Below, piece by piece: positions 7,183-17,564 of a stretch of DNA of 60,971 nucleotides. This stretch comes from a virus. Under the pieces are notes generated by a model, which was not told the origin of the DNA, made no database searches, and saw nothing but the letters and a program-made list of their open reading frames with translations. Each line of letters opens with the position of its first letter. Position 1 is the stretch's first letter. The translations under genes and the position numbers were made by a program. The stretch is taken from positions 1 through 60,971 of IMG/VR virus record IMGVR_UViG_3300025941_001121; one strand, written 5' to 3'.

Positions 7183-7985
7183 GCCGCGCTCTCTTCCGCC
7201 ACGGCCTGCCGGTGGGCTTTTTCCAGTTTCGCCAGGTCCGCAGCCACCGAATCGCGAGCCTTCTTCGAACCGCCACTACCCCCGCCCTTGACGTTCCCGA
7301 GCCACTGGCGCCACTTCCAGGCGATGTCGTCCAGCTTGCGCTCGGCGCCCGGCCCTTCGGTGAAGTAGTGGGCGAACTTTGCCGCCTCGGCCTTCAGATC
7401 CAGGTGGGCATACTCGGCGCAGGCAGTCTCAACGGCTGGCACTTTCGGAGAGGGACGCTGCCTCGCGAACGCGACGGCGTCGAGCGCCGAGAGGATTTCC
7501 GGGTAGGAGCCGGTGCTCGCGGGCGCGCTGCTGCTGCTGTTGTTCCCATTCCTCTCCTTATCCCTTTCCTCTTCCTCTCCTAGGGGGGACTCGTCCCCGA
7601 CGCCTCCGGGACTCGTCCCCGACTCATCGGGGACGAGGTGGATGCCCGGCTCGGGTGGCGGAGGGAGGTTGGACGGCTTGGGCTTTTCGGGGTGCTGGTG
7701 CTCACACCAGTTCTCGATCCCGATGTAGCGCTCGCCGTCCACCTCGTAGCGGATGATCAGCCTCGCCCGCTCCAGTTCCTCCAGCCAGCCCTTCAAGACG
7801 GCCGGAGTCACATCTTCATCGGTTGGGAAGACCTGCCCCAGAATCCACTGCGGCAATTCCTGTAGACGGCCCTCGTCGTCTGCGATGTTCCAGAGAAGGA
7901 TGTTGAGCAACCGAGCATCCCGCGAGACCGCCCGCACCTTTCGGTTCTGCGGGTACTCGGGCTTGACTGATCGGATGCGAGCCAT
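7179..7985 (-). CDS. Phage replication initiator (replisome organiser type)
   Basis: 268 residues. Residues 1-100 (MARIRSVKPEYPQNRKVRAV, then LLNILLWNIADDEGRLQELP and VLKGWLEELERARLIIRYEV) have the winged-helix layout of phage replisome organisers that bind the origin. A Pro/Ser/Glu linker (about 105-160) leads to a C-terminal helical domain with AAKFAHYFTEGPGAERKLDD and a Trp-rich stretch, as in DnaD-like C-termini. It should recruit helicase with the downstream partner. The origin was not identified; it often lies inside such genes. Confidence 0.7.
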   Translation of the reverse strand: MARIRSVKPEYPQNRKVRAVSRDARLLNILLWNIADDEGRLQELPQWILGQVFPTDEDVTPAVLKGWLEELERARLIIRYEVDGERYIGIENWCEHQHPEKPKPSNLPPPPEPGIHLVPDESGTSPGGVGDESPLGEEEERDKERNGNNSSSSAPASTGSYPEILSALDAVAFARQRPSPKVPAVETACAEYAHLDLKAEAAKFAHYFTEGPGAERKLDDIAWKWRQWLGNVKGGGSGGSKKARDSVAADLAKLEKAHRQAVAEESAA

Positions 7986-9713
7986 CTACGCCGCCACCGC
8001 CCCTCTCACCGCATCGCCTTCCAGCAGCGCCGCCTCCAGCGCCTCCAGGTCCTCGGCTAGTTCCGCTCTATCCAGGAGGTCGCTGGCCTCCCCCTTCGTC
8101 GCAGGCACCGGCAGGCGCAGGCGCTTCAAGCTCCGAAACTGCCCGGAGCTAACTATGTCCTCGCGCCACGCTGCTTTCTTGTCAGCGAGGATTCGACTGC
8201 CGAACCGGCGGATCGACTCCTCCGCCGCACCCATGGCATAACTGAGGTCGAGATCACGGGCTAACACGCGGTGCCACCGCGTGCGTTTCCTCGTCCGCTT
8301 ATTGAAAGAGACGGTCACCAGGAGCACGTCGAACCGCTCGTTCACCTTGGGCCAGAGGACCAGCGTCTGGCGCGTCGCGATCGACCGCTCCTCTTCACCG
8401 TCCTTTGGATCTTGGCTGCGACTCAACCCGTAAGGGATGGTCCATTTCTCGTCTACCTGCGTCCAGTTCATGCGATCGCGGCCGAAGAACTTGATCGACT
8501 CGGCGTTGCGCCGACGCCGCTCGGCGACCTCGTCGCGCTCACGCTCTTGCCGCTCGCCAGCCTGTCGTTTTGCGGTCTCCGCTTCGTCGCGCTCCCGCGC
8601 CAGCGCCTCCAGCACGTCCTCGCCCTCCAGCAGCTTCCCGAGGCCGAAGAGGGCGGGGAGGGACTGGATCGACTTGTCGTCTGAGGCGCCGACGATGTCG
8701 AGCACGAGGCAGTCGCTCTTGCCGGGGTAGAGGCGAAGGCCGCGGCCGATGATCTGCGTGTAGAGGGCCTCTGACTTCGTCGGGCGGGCGAGGATGATGC
8801 ACTCGACGCTCGGCTCGTCATAACCCTCGGTCAGCACCTCGACGTTACAGATGATCTTCGTCTCGCCCGCGTGGAAGCGGTGCAGGATCGCGTCGCGCTC
8901 TTCCTTCGGCGTCTCGCCGTCAACCGCCTCGGCGGCATGGCCAGCCTTCCGGAAGACCGCGGCGAGGTGGTAGGCCATCTCTACGGTCGGGGCGAACACA
9001 ATCGACTTGCGGCCTTCCCCGTGCTGCTCATAGGCCGCCAAGACCTCCGCCGGCGTGCCTGCCTCTTCGAGCGCTTCGGCCAGTGCCCCACTCTGAAAGT
9101 CCCCGCGGCTCTTCTTCACCTGCGAGAGGTCGACGTCGACCGCGATCCGCTTCCCCCGCGGCGGGCAGAGGTAGCCCTGTTCAATCATCCACTGCAGCGA
9201 CTTGGCGAAGACGAGCTCGTCCGCGACCTCCTCCAGCGAGCGCCCGTCACCGCGCTTCGCCGTAGCCGTGACCAGCAGCGTCAGCTCGGCGCTGCAGTGG
9301 TCGATGATACGGGTGTAGGAATCAGCGAGGGCGTGGTGGCCCTCGTCCACGATCAGCGTCCCGATCCCCGGCGGTAGCTGGGCGAGGCGGCTCTGCCGCG
9401 CCAGCGTCTGCACCGAGGCGATGACGATCGGGGCGCCGATATCGTTGTAGGTGCCCTTGACGAGGCCGATCTGCATCTCCAGCTCGGGCGCGACAGCGAC
9501 AAGCTTTTCCCGGGCCTGCTGTAGCAGCTCGTCGCGGTGGGCCAGGATCAGGACCGGCTTGTGGGATCGGCGGCGGACGATCTCGCTGAAGATGCAGGTC
9601 TTCCCAGCCCCGGTCGGCGCCACTGCAAGTTGCTTGCGGATCCCGCGGGAAAGCGCCGCCTCGACGGCCTCGACGCATTCGACCTGATAATCGCGAAGGA
9701 CAATGCCGCTCAC
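7986..9713 (-). CDS. SF2 DEAD/DEAH-type DNA helicase
   Basis: 575 residues, GTG start 9713 with GGAGGG upstream. Superfamily 2 motifs in order: Walker A APTGAGKT (32-39), motif Ia ILAHRDELLQQ, DEGH box (123-126), TAT (149-151), motif V region VEVLTEGYDEP and motif VI IGRGLRLYPG (332-341). This arrangement is that of UvsW/RadD-like phage helicases. The C-terminal 200 residues are charged coiled coil followed by a domain of unknown type. Likely role: branch migration, fork remodelling or recombination-dependent replication. Confidence 0.9.
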   Translation of the reverse strand: MSGIVLRDYQVECVEAVEAALSRGIRKQLAVAPTGAGKTCIFSEIVRRRSHKPVLILAHRDELLQQAREKLVAVAPELEMQIGLVKGTYNDIGAPIVIASVQTLARQSRLAQLPPGIGTLIVDEGHHALADSYTRIIDHCSAELTLLVTATAKRGDGRSLEEVADELVFAKSLQWMIEQGYLCPPRGKRIAVDVDLSQVKKSRGDFQSGALAEALEEAGTPAEVLAAYEQHGEGRKSIVFAPTVEMAYHLAAVFRKAGHAAEAVDGETPKEERDAILHRFHAGETKIICNVEVLTEGYDEPSVECIILARPTKSEALYTQIIGRGLRLYPGKSDCLVLDIVGASDDKSIQSLPALFGLGKLLEGEDVLEALARERDEAETAKRQAGERQERERDEVAERRRRNAESIKFFGRDRMNWTQVDEKWTIPYGLSRSQDPKDGEEERSIATRQTLVLWPKVNERFDVLLVTVSFNKRTRKRTRWHRVLARDLDLSYAMGAAEESIRRFGSRILADKKAAWREDIVSSGQFRSLKRLRLPVPATKGEASDLLDRAELAEDLEALEAALLEGDAVRGAVAA

Positions 9714-9804
9714 TTCTGGCCCTCCAGTGCTTCATGTCCTAGCTGGGTCGAAGAAGATCTCGGGCCGACTGTCACAAAAAGGGGTGCTCGCGGCTTTACT
9801 AGAT

Positions 9805-10035
9805 ATGCCGAAGAACTCGATGCACAACAGCCAGCGGGGTAGCGAGCAGGCAGAGCGCCGACGCTGTCCTTCATGCGAACGGGGCGCTGCTCTAAGCGAG
9901 CGGTTCGAGCTGCGAGAGGGAGACCTGCCAGGCGAACCCGAGCCGGCCGTCCCCAAGCAGATCGGGAGCGCCCGCTGCTGCAACTACTGCGGCCACCTCG
10001 TCGGCATCGCTCGGGGGGAAGGATTCGGCCGCTAG
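9805..10035 (+). CDS. Plus-strand zinc-ribbon protein
   Basis: 76 residues from ATG 9805; the start is uncertain (ATG 9820 and GTG 9784 are alternatives) because no clear ribosome site is seen. Contains CPSC and CNYCGH separated by about 35 residues, a likely zinc ribbon, with Glu/Pro-rich sequence between. It opposes the surrounding leftward operon and shares a palindromic CTAG with the neighbour, so both genes stop within four bases (10032-10035). Looks like an inserted cargo gene. The two Cys pairs and G/C-rich third positions argue against a chance frame. Confidence 0.55.
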   Translation: MPKNSMHNSQRGSEQAERRRCPSCERGAALSERFELREGDLPGEPEPAVPKQIGSARCCNYCGHLVGIARGEGFGR

Positions 10036-10361
10036 CCATTTCCCTCACCGCTCTTGTAGTCGGAGCTGGGCTGGGTAAGAAGCAGCAAGCTCGGGCACCG
10101 CCAGGTGTCCCGCATCTCGCCGGGGCGCGCGAAGAAGAGCGGGCGGCTCGCTGCGGTCTCAGGGCGAGGCGCGCCCCATGAGACTTCGACGCCCCAGCCG
10201 CTACCCGGTACCCACTTGATCTCGGCGATCTGCCAACCCTTCAGCCGCGCCCGGCGCTCAAGCTGCCCCTGGTCCGGGCGGCGGCCTTTCCCGCTTAGAC
10301 TCAACAGCCACACCGGCGAGCCGACGACGAGTTTCTGCTGATCGCAGTCGACCAGCTTCAC
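10032..10361 (-). CDS. Hypothetical 109-residue protein
   Basis: Compact beta-rich looking sequence (QKLVVGSPVWLLSLSGKG, GWQIAEIKWVPGSGWGVEV). The C-terminus is LLLTQPSSDYKSGEGNG, containing the LTQ(P/Q)SS motif that recurs in neighbouring proteins. No family recognised. ATGA overlap with the upstream gene. Confidence 0.65.
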   Translation of the reverse strand: MKLVDCDQQKLVVGSPVWLLSLSGKGRRPDQGQLERRARLKGWQIAEIKWVPGSGWGVEVSWGAPRPETAASRPLFFARPGEMRDTWRCPSLLLLTQPSSDYKSGEGNG

Positions 10362-11254
10362 GACTCAGCCCCCTCCGCTACCCCGCCTTCCTGCCCACCG
10401 GAGGACTGCTGGGTAAGGGCATCGAAGACGGCCTCGACGGCAGCCATAGCGTTGCCTTCCCACGTGCCGCGCACCGATTCGGTCAGTTCATCCCAGTGGT
10501 GCTCGGGGAGATCCGGGTAGTGGTCGAAGAACGCGGCGCGGCCGACGACCTCCCGCATCTCCAACGCCTGCTCTCGAAGCTGAGCGAGGGCGACTCCGCC
10601 ACATTGGACTGAGCCGCCCTCGGCTACTGCTCGCCGTCCCAGGGATGGTCCTTCTCGGGCAGCATCGGCATCACCTCCTTGGGGCTGCTGGTTCCCGTCC
10701 TTCTCGGTGTCGTCAAAGGGCGGGAGAGATTGGCCGCGACCATCGTTGGCAACGACTCCTTGCGGTGCGAACGGGTGGTAGCGGGGACAGTCGCAGTCGG
10801 GCACGATGCATTCCCCGCCCGAATCGACGCTGACGGCGCTACGGGGTGACAAGTCCCGCTCCGGCCCCGCGCTCTGGCGGTTAGGAACGTCAGCGCCGAC
10901 TCCGGCGGGCTGCTGGGAGAAGTGGTCGAGGGCTGCGACAAGGCCGCTGCGGAAGTCGGGAACGAGCCTTTCGGGGTTGACCTCAGACCGAGCCATGAGG
11001 TTCGCGTCGCCGGTGTCTGCAACCTCGTCACTCAGCAGCCCAGCCCTTACCTGCTCCAGCGTGTACCTCGGCTCCTCCCCGACCTTGGGAACCCGCACGG
11101 GCTTTCTCGTAGGGCCGACCCACTCGCGAGCGGCAAGGGGCGGTTCGTGTGCTTCGCAGCGACTCCGTTCTTTACCGCTCGAGCCACACTCAGGGCAGCG
11201 CCAGACGAACAGCTCTCCGTCTTCTTCGTAGGCGTGGAGGGTGAGGTGGTTCAC
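10358..11254 (-). CDS. Hypothetical protein with N-terminal zinc finger
   Basis: 298 residues. Residues 15-40 (VWRCPECGSSGKERSRCEAH) form a probable zinc-binding site, and CIVPDCDCPRYH near 150 a second Cys/His cluster. The middle is Ser/Pro/Asp-rich and probably disordered. The C-terminal 90 residues carry helical sequence (LAQLREQALEMREVVGRAAF, EHHWDELTESVRGTWEG) and end ALTQQSSGGQ. It reads as small phage modules joined together. Function unknown. Confidence 0.6.
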   Translation of the reverse strand: MNHLTLHAYEEDGELFVWRCPECGSSGKERSRCEAHEPPLAAREWVGPTRKPVRVPKVGEEPRYTLEQVRAGLLSDEVADTGDANLMARSEVNPERLVPDFRSGLVAALDHFSQQPAGVGADVPNRQSAGPERDLSPRSAVSVDSGGECIVPDCDCPRYHPFAPQGVVANDGRGQSLPPFDDTEKDGNQQPQGGDADAAREGPSLGRRAVAEGGSVQCGGVALAQLREQALEMREVVGRAAFFDHYPDLPEHHWDELTESVRGTWEGNAMAAVEAVFDALTQQSSGGQEGGVAEGAES

Positions 11255-11586
11255 AGAATCTCCTTGCCGGGCGGGTAGGCGTAGAGGACGTGCCCGCGCA
11301 GGAACGCCCCGAGCTGCCGTCGCTTATCGAGCTGGAGCTTGCGCAGGCCCTTGAAGTCGTAGCCGTGGTCGAGCTTCGCGAGGCACTCGATGACCTCCAG
11401 GAGGTCCGCAAGCTCACCGATCTCCCCGTCAACGAGGTACTCGGCGGCCTCCTCCAGCAGCTTCTTCTTGAGCATTGCGAGCCGGGTAGTCGAGCCGACC
11501 GACCAAATCTGAACCGTCCCGTCGTGGACGCTCTCCTGCTCTCGGATGCGGTCCCTCACGAGCTTGATCGGGTAGCCCTCAGCCAT
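11251..11586 (-). CDS. MazG-like nucleotide pyrophosphohydrolase
   Basis: 111 residues. After KLVRDRIREQE, the helical core has EEAAEYL (45-51) and GELADLLEVIE (57-67), giving the ExxE...ExxD metal-binding set (E46, E49, E58, D61) of the all-alpha NTP-PPase superfamily. Such enzymes hydrolyse (d)NTPs or related nucleotides to monophosphates; phage copies may adjust nucleotide pools or alarmones. Specificity cannot be read. ATG overlaps the previous stop by one base. Confidence 0.8.
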   Translation of the reverse strand: MAEGYPIKLVRDRIREQESVHDGTVQIWSVGSTTRLAMLKKKLLEEAAEYLVDGEIGELADLLEVIECLAKLDHGYDFKGLRKLQLDKRRQLGAFLRGHVLYAYPPGKEIL

Positions 11587-11795
11587 TATGGGGTCTCCTC
11601 GTGCTGGGTAGGGGTGGAGCGGCCGAGGGCGATCACCATGCAGCCCACGCCGGGAAGCTGGAGCACGAGCGTCTTCCTGTCAAACTCGTCACCGCCGAAC
11701 CAGACGGGCGGGCGGCAGCCGGGAACACCGAGCCACGGCCCCTCCAGTTCGCGAGCCGGGTAGAACCAGACGCGCTTTCGCCGAGCCTTATCCAC
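11586..11795 (-). CDS. Hypothetical 69-residue protein
   Basis: Start set at GTG 11795 because GAGGAGGGGG lies immediately upstream; an in-frame GTG at 11810 would have no such site. Sequence VDKARRKRVWFYPARELEG and PPVWFGGDEFDRKTLVLQL looks like a small beta-barrel. Ends in STPTQHEETP, another TQ tail. Overlaps the preceding gene by eight bases. Confidence 0.65.
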   Translation of the reverse strand: MDKARRKRVWFYPARELEGPWLGVPGCRPPVWFGGDEFDRKTLVLQLPGVGCMVIALGRSTPTQHEETP

Positions 11796-12222
11796 GCTCC
11801 CCCTCCTCACTCGGAAGGTCAGTCCAAGGGCTGGTCAATTCGCTGCCGTCTGAGAAGGTGGTGATGGAGCGGGACTGGACTCGCATATCGGTGTAGAGAC
11901 TCGTTCTGCGCTGCTTAATGACCCGCCGCGCCGCGTCCTCTGAGCCGAGCGGACAGCCGCCGAGGATGAGCGAGTTACCGGTGTATCGAGCCTTGCCAGT
12001 CACCCGCCATTGCTCTTCCTCTACAGGTGGAGAGTCGAGGGCGGCACGGAGCTTGTCGCTCAGCCGCTCCATACGGGCGAGAACGAGAGAGCCGTGGTGC
12101 TGGACGCCCTCGGAATCCTTGTGGCGCCCCATCTCCTCGCGCAGCCAGTCCATCCCGTGCTTGAGATCGGCCGCGTACTGGACGAGCTCAGTCCGATCCA
12201 GGCGCACCACTACCTCAGCCAC
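11788..12222 (-). CDS. Hypothetical 144-residue protein
   Basis: N-terminal helices (MAEVVVRLDRTELVQYAADL, HGSLVLARMERLSDKLRAAL) and a C-terminal polar half. No known motif. Its C-terminus supplies the ribosome site of the next gene. Confidence 0.6.
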   Translation of the reverse strand: MAEVVVRLDRTELVQYAADLKHGMDWLREEMGRHKDSEGVQHHGSLVLARMERLSDKLRAALDSPPVEEEQWRVTGKARYTGNSLILGGCPLGSEDAARRVIKQRRTSLYTDMRVQSRSITTFSDGSELTSPWTDLPSEEGERG

Positions 12223-12499
12223 GATTGGCCTCCTCGGCGAAGCTAGCTAGGCGGTCGAGCAGGGCTTCGAACTGCCGATGTTCCTTGGCGCTCCGGGGCG
12301 CCGGCTCGCGATTCGCCCGATCCAGCAGCCGTGCCTCCTCTACGGAGAGCACTTGGGGCGAGTCGGCGGGGACGACCTCAACTACTTGCTGGGTAGCAGG
12401 GCCGCGGCCGGTCGGGAAGCACTGCCAGCAGACGTTCCGGAGCGTGGAAGTATCGACGTGCCCTCGCTCACAGACGTAGACCTTCATCGGCGTCTTCAC
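12215..12499 (-). CDS. Small zinc-finger-like protein
   Basis: 94 residues from ATG 12499 (a second ATG five codons in is possible). YVCERGHVDTSTLRNVCWQC gives a CxxxH...CxxC zinc site, followed by a linker with ATQQVVEV and a C-terminal helix (RQFEALLDRLASFAEEANRG). May bind nucleic acid or protein; no family recognised. Confidence 0.6.
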   Translation of the reverse strand: MKTPMKVYVCERGHVDTSTLRNVCWQCFPTGRGPATQQVVEVVPADSPQVLSVEEARLLDRANREPAPRSAKEHRQFEALLDRLASFAEEANRG

Positions 12500-15093
12500 T
12501 TGCTCCCCTCCTCCGGTTCCGAGGGGGCGGGGGTGTCGAGTGCGGCTCCGCGGCAGTGGGCAGCGTCGTTGCGCATGACCGCAGCGTCGTCTTCCAACCG
12601 CCTCGCTCGGACAGCTTCGTCAGCGGCGAACGCTTCCTTGGCCTTGGCCAGTACGGCCTCAGCTTGACGCTCGATGTGCTTCGCCAGCCGCCCTTTTACT
12701 TCTAGGGCGAGAAGCGGGGTGATGAGGGCGAGATCGGCGCGAGCGGCCGACAACGAGTCCTGCCGGGCTTCCACGTAGAGGGAGTCATCGAAGTCGAGCA
12801 CGGAGCGTCCGGTGCTGCGAGCGAAATAGCGCTTCGCCAGCACCTGAACCACGTCACCCTGTGGCTCGGCCGGGGCAAGGGTGAGGTCAGTGAGGAAGCT
12901 CCGGGCGTTCGCGAGCTTGGACGCCCGTTCCTCGTCGGTCAGCTCCTCCCAGCTCGGAAGGTTCTCGCCCAGGGTGCGGAGCTGCCAGAACTTCATCGCC
13001 AGCTTTTCGACGGCGGTTTCCTGTGGCTCGGCCGGGGGCTGCTTGCCTGTGCCTTTGCGCGTGTCCTCAGCGGCCTGCTCGGCATCCTCGCCGCCGTCCT
13101 CGAAGGCTTCCCCGGTGTCAACCTGCTCGGGTGCGACGGACGGGGACCGGTCGGGCTGGATCGCCTTCAGGATCGACTGCGCCTGGTCGAGCATCATCTG
13201 CCGGGTGAGCGACGTGCCGTCCTCGTCCCACTCCCAGCCGTCGCGTTCCGCCAGGACCCTCGCCAGCCGCTCGGCTACCTGCTCGCAGTCCTGTACCTCG
13301 GCCTGTGGTGAGGGAGGCTGAGTAGAGGCGGCGGAGGTCGCCTCGACTCGATAGCGCTGAAGCCCGCCGCTGTTCCCTGGTACTGGCTGGGTGAGCAGGT
13401 GGCGGATCGCTTCGAGGTGTGAGCGGGCATCCTGGCGCCAGCCGTTCCTCGTGCCCTCTGCGGTGTCAGGCCAGCGCGTGACCGCGCCCGTGTTGATCGC
13501 GTGGAACCGGAAGAGCCGTTCAGCCAGAAGCTCAACAGCGCCGTCGATCTCTACCCCGCTGTCCCCCGGTGACTCCGAAGCAGGCTGGTTGGAGCCGGGG
13601 TGGCGCAGAACGTCGGTTAGCGCGTCCTTGACGACTTGGTACGGCAGCGAAATGACTTCGCCGTCGGAGCCCTCAACGATCTGCTTGGTCAGCTCGCGTA
13701 CTACCTCGTCGGAGACCGTGACTCGGTCGGCCGCCGCCAGAACGTCAGCGGCAAGACTCGCGAACCAGTAGCCCTCTAGATCGTGATCGACCATCCAGGC
13801 GCGCGCCGCAGCGGTTGCGGCTTCAAGCCGGTCGCTTCCCTCGTCCACCGGGATCGCCGCGCACGGCCCGTCATGCCCAGCGCCCCGCGTACACCGCCAC
13901 CCAGCAGGAGGAAGCTCACAACGCCGCTCCTCCCCCAGTAGCACGGGGGCGGACTGGCAGTCGGGGCAACCGGGGCAGGTGGTGGTAAACCCACGAGGGT
14001 TCCTGGCGTCGCGTGGAATGGTTCCGCTCCCCTCGCACCGTGGTACCTCGGGGTCCGCCACCAAGGCATCGCCAACCTCCTCGATTTCGTGACCGGTGAT
14101 TCCCGGTACCTCGGGGTCCGTCGCATGCGCTTTGAACTCGTCTTCGCCCTGGCGCGCCTCTTCGCGTTCTACTTCGACCCGCTCGCACGCCGCCACCAGC
14201 TCACGGATGCGCCGGTTGACTTCCTCTCCACCCAGCCAGTCTCCGGTCGTCTCCGTCGCGTCGTGCCAGACGAAGACCTTGCCGGGACGCTGGATCTCGG
14301 CGTCCCTGAGCGCCTGCAACGGATCGCCCTTCGGTACCTCGGGGTCCGCCTCGGGCTGGGTAGGGGCGGGGTTGCCGAGCAGGAACGCGACTTCCCGGAG
14401 AGCGTCAGCGCGCCCTTCCCAGTGACGGGCTTCAGGGCGGTCTGGCCCCCCGGTGCTGGTGTCCAGAAGCTCGGCGGCCTTCTCTTCGCTGTGCCGTTGC
14501 CCGCCGCGCACCTGGACACGTAGCCGCGAAAGCAGCTCCTCAGCCGTCTCACGGTCCTGCTGGGGCGGGTTGGAAGAGGGCTGGGTAAGAGCTGCGCGCA
14601 CGGTGGCCTCGTAAATCGCCCACTGCTCCTCGCTCAGGAAGGTCGCGTGGCTCTTGATCAGCTCAGCCGACGCCTTGTAGTTCGCCTCCCGCGCCGCGTC
14701 CCCAAGAAGTCGCTCCCTTACCACCTGCTCTCGTTCTGCCAGAGCGGCCTCTGCTTCACCCAGCTTGACTTCGGCCTCTTGGAGATCGCAGTAGTGCTGG
14801 TCGGCGCGAGCCTCGTGCTTTTCGACCTCGGCCCGGCCCTCTGCGATTAGCTTCTTGCGGTCCTCATCCCGCTGGCGCTCTACTTCCTTGAGGCGCTCCG
14901 CGTAGGGACCCTCGATCGCGGCCAGGGCCTCCTCCGCTTTCTTCCGATAGGCGACGTTGACGCTGGTGAAGTTCTGGCCTCTCCACCTGCCCTCTCCGTG
15001 CTTTGCCTCGTAGAGGTGCTTGGCCAGCTCCTCGATCTGCTCGAGCCGGCGGTCCTCCGGTACTAGGTCCCTGGAGTCCTTGGGGCCGTTCAC
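12496..15093 (-). CDS. 865-residue protein of repeated helical modules
   Basis: Start at GTG 15093, overlapping the upstream stop (GTGA). It contains at least five and perhaps seven copies of a 40-50 residue module with the pattern (V/E)xLAxxLY......W...........A...L..I. The clearest run from LEQIEELAKHLYEAKHGEG near the N-terminus to VVQVLAKRYFARSTGRSVL near the C-terminus. Between them are a long coiled coil (about 62-140), a Cys/His cluster (WRCTRGAGHDGPC), three ADPEVP segments and TQP linkers. Similar modules occur singly as small actinophage proteins. No catalytic residues seen. It may be a scaffold or decoy protein, or a product of gene fusion. Confidence 0.65.
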   Translation of the reverse strand: MNGPKDSRDLVPEDRRLEQIEELAKHLYEAKHGEGRWRGQNFTSVNVAYRKKAEEALAAIEGPYAERLKEVERQRDEDRKKLIAEGRAEVEKHEARADQHYCDLQEAEVKLGEAEAALAEREQVVRERLLGDAAREANYKASAELIKSHATFLSEEQWAIYEATVRAALTQPSSNPPQQDRETAEELLSRLRVQVRGGQRHSEEKAAELLDTSTGGPDRPEARHWEGRADALREVAFLLGNPAPTQPEADPEVPKGDPLQALRDAEIQRPGKVFVWHDATETTGDWLGGEEVNRRIRELVAACERVEVEREEARQGEDEFKAHATDPEVPGITGHEIEEVGDALVADPEVPRCEGSGTIPRDARNPRGFTTTCPGCPDCQSAPVLLGEERRCELPPAGWRCTRGAGHDGPCAAIPVDEGSDRLEAATAAARAWMVDHDLEGYWFASLAADVLAAADRVTVSDEVVRELTKQIVEGSDGEVISLPYQVVKDALTDVLRHPGSNQPASESPGDSGVEIDGAVELLAERLFRFHAINTGAVTRWPDTAEGTRNGWRQDARSHLEAIRHLLTQPVPGNSGGLQRYRVEATSAASTQPPSPQAEVQDCEQVAERLARVLAERDGWEWDEDGTSLTRQMMLDQAQSILKAIQPDRSPSVAPEQVDTGEAFEDGGEDAEQAAEDTRKGTGKQPPAEPQETAVEKLAMKFWQLRTLGENLPSWEELTDEERASKLANARSFLTDLTLAPAEPQGDVVQVLAKRYFARSTGRSVLDFDDSLYVEARQDSLSAARADLALITPLLALEVKGRLAKHIERQAEAVLAKAKEAFAADEAVRARRLEDDAAVMRNDAAHCRGAALDTPAPSEPEEGSK

Positions 15094-15402
15094 GGCGCGT
15101 CCTTCCAGAAGGGCACGGCGTCGGGGTGGTCGGCCTCGCACTCCAGCCAGCAGGGGAGTTCCGGCACGACGGTTTCCCGATTCATGACCTCGGCGTCGCC
15201 GTGGACGGCGTAGCGCATGTAGATCGGCACCGGGTCGTGTTCCTGGGGGTTCATCCCCGATTCGGCAGCGAGGATCGTCCGGGCGGCCTCAACGGTCTTC
15301 ACCGTCACCCGCTCCAGGTAGCTCCAGTCCTCACCGAAGTTCGGGAACGGCTGCTTTTCGATCCCGTGCAGGTCCACCTGCTTACCACCCTGGGGGTTAG
15401 AG

Positions 15403-15416
<14 letters not shown>
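15090..15416 (-). CDS. Hypothetical 108-residue protein
   Basis: Sequence includes FPNFGEDWSYLERVTVKTVE and DPVPIYMRYAVHGDAEVMNR, a compact alpha/beta-looking domain. Family not recognised. Overlaps genes on both sides, so expressed from the same transcript. Confidence 0.6.
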
Positions 15417-16793
<1,377 letters not shown>

Positions 16794-16797
<4 letters not shown>

Positions 16798-17564
16798 AAG
16801 TGTTCCTTTCGTCCTGCTCTGTCAACTGAGTCGTGCATGGCTAGGCGGCTGCCTCCCGTTCGGGGTTGATGTGCGAGGTGCTGCTGAAGCTGCTCGCCGA
16901 TGAAGCGGGTGTAGGCCGGCGGGATCGCCTGGGTGAGCTCGGCGTTCGTCATCCATTCGATGCCCATCGCCTTGCAGCGCAGCTCGAACTCGCCGGCGTA
17001 GTTGCAGTTCCCGTGGACCCCCACTACCGAGGCGAGCTGGCCTCGATCGGCCATCTTTTTGTCCAAGGACTGGAAGCGGGGCTTCTGCCAGGAGTGTTCG
17101 CAGGGAGGTGCGGAGACCGGGAAGCTGCACTCGAAGAGCCGGTGGCGGCGTACGTCTAGGCCGAAGGAGGAACCGCAGAGGCGGATCGGGTTCTCGAGCG
17201 GGGAGCCAACCACGTTCTCGATCACGTAGGGCAGGCCGGTGGCCTTCAGGAGCTCCCGGGTCTCTGCGATCAGGTCGGGGTGGCTCCCTCGAGCTGCGTT
17301 CGGGGTGATGGTGGAGTAGCGGGGGCAGGGCGGCGAGGCGTGGATGGCGTCTGGCCGCAGGATCGTCAGGCCCGGCCCGCAGAACAAGGCCCCGTCCTTC
17401 GCCAAGGCCGCCGCCATCTCCAATGCATCGGCCTGGATGAGCTGGTCCCCGCAGTAGTTCGGCTGCGGGTTGATGTCGACGCCGACCACGTAAAAGCCCG
17501 CTTCCTGGTAGCCGCGGGTGCAGCCGCCAGCACCACAGAAGAGGTCGAGGAGTACCGGCTTCAA
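16794..17564 (-). CDS. DNA cytosine-5 methyltransferase
   Basis: 256 residues, short for the family. Motif I DLFCGAGGCTRGY (7-19) binds AdoMet, motif IV SPPCPRYS holds the catalytic Cys80, and motif VI is VIENVVG (E116). LCGSSFGLDVRRHRLFE matches motif VIII. The recognition region and final motifs are compact, as in phage enzymes. It should methylate C5 of cytosine in a short sequence. With the next gene and the MT-A70 enzyme it probably protects phage DNA from host restriction. No restriction partner is adjacent, so it is likely an orphan methylase. Confidence 0.92.
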
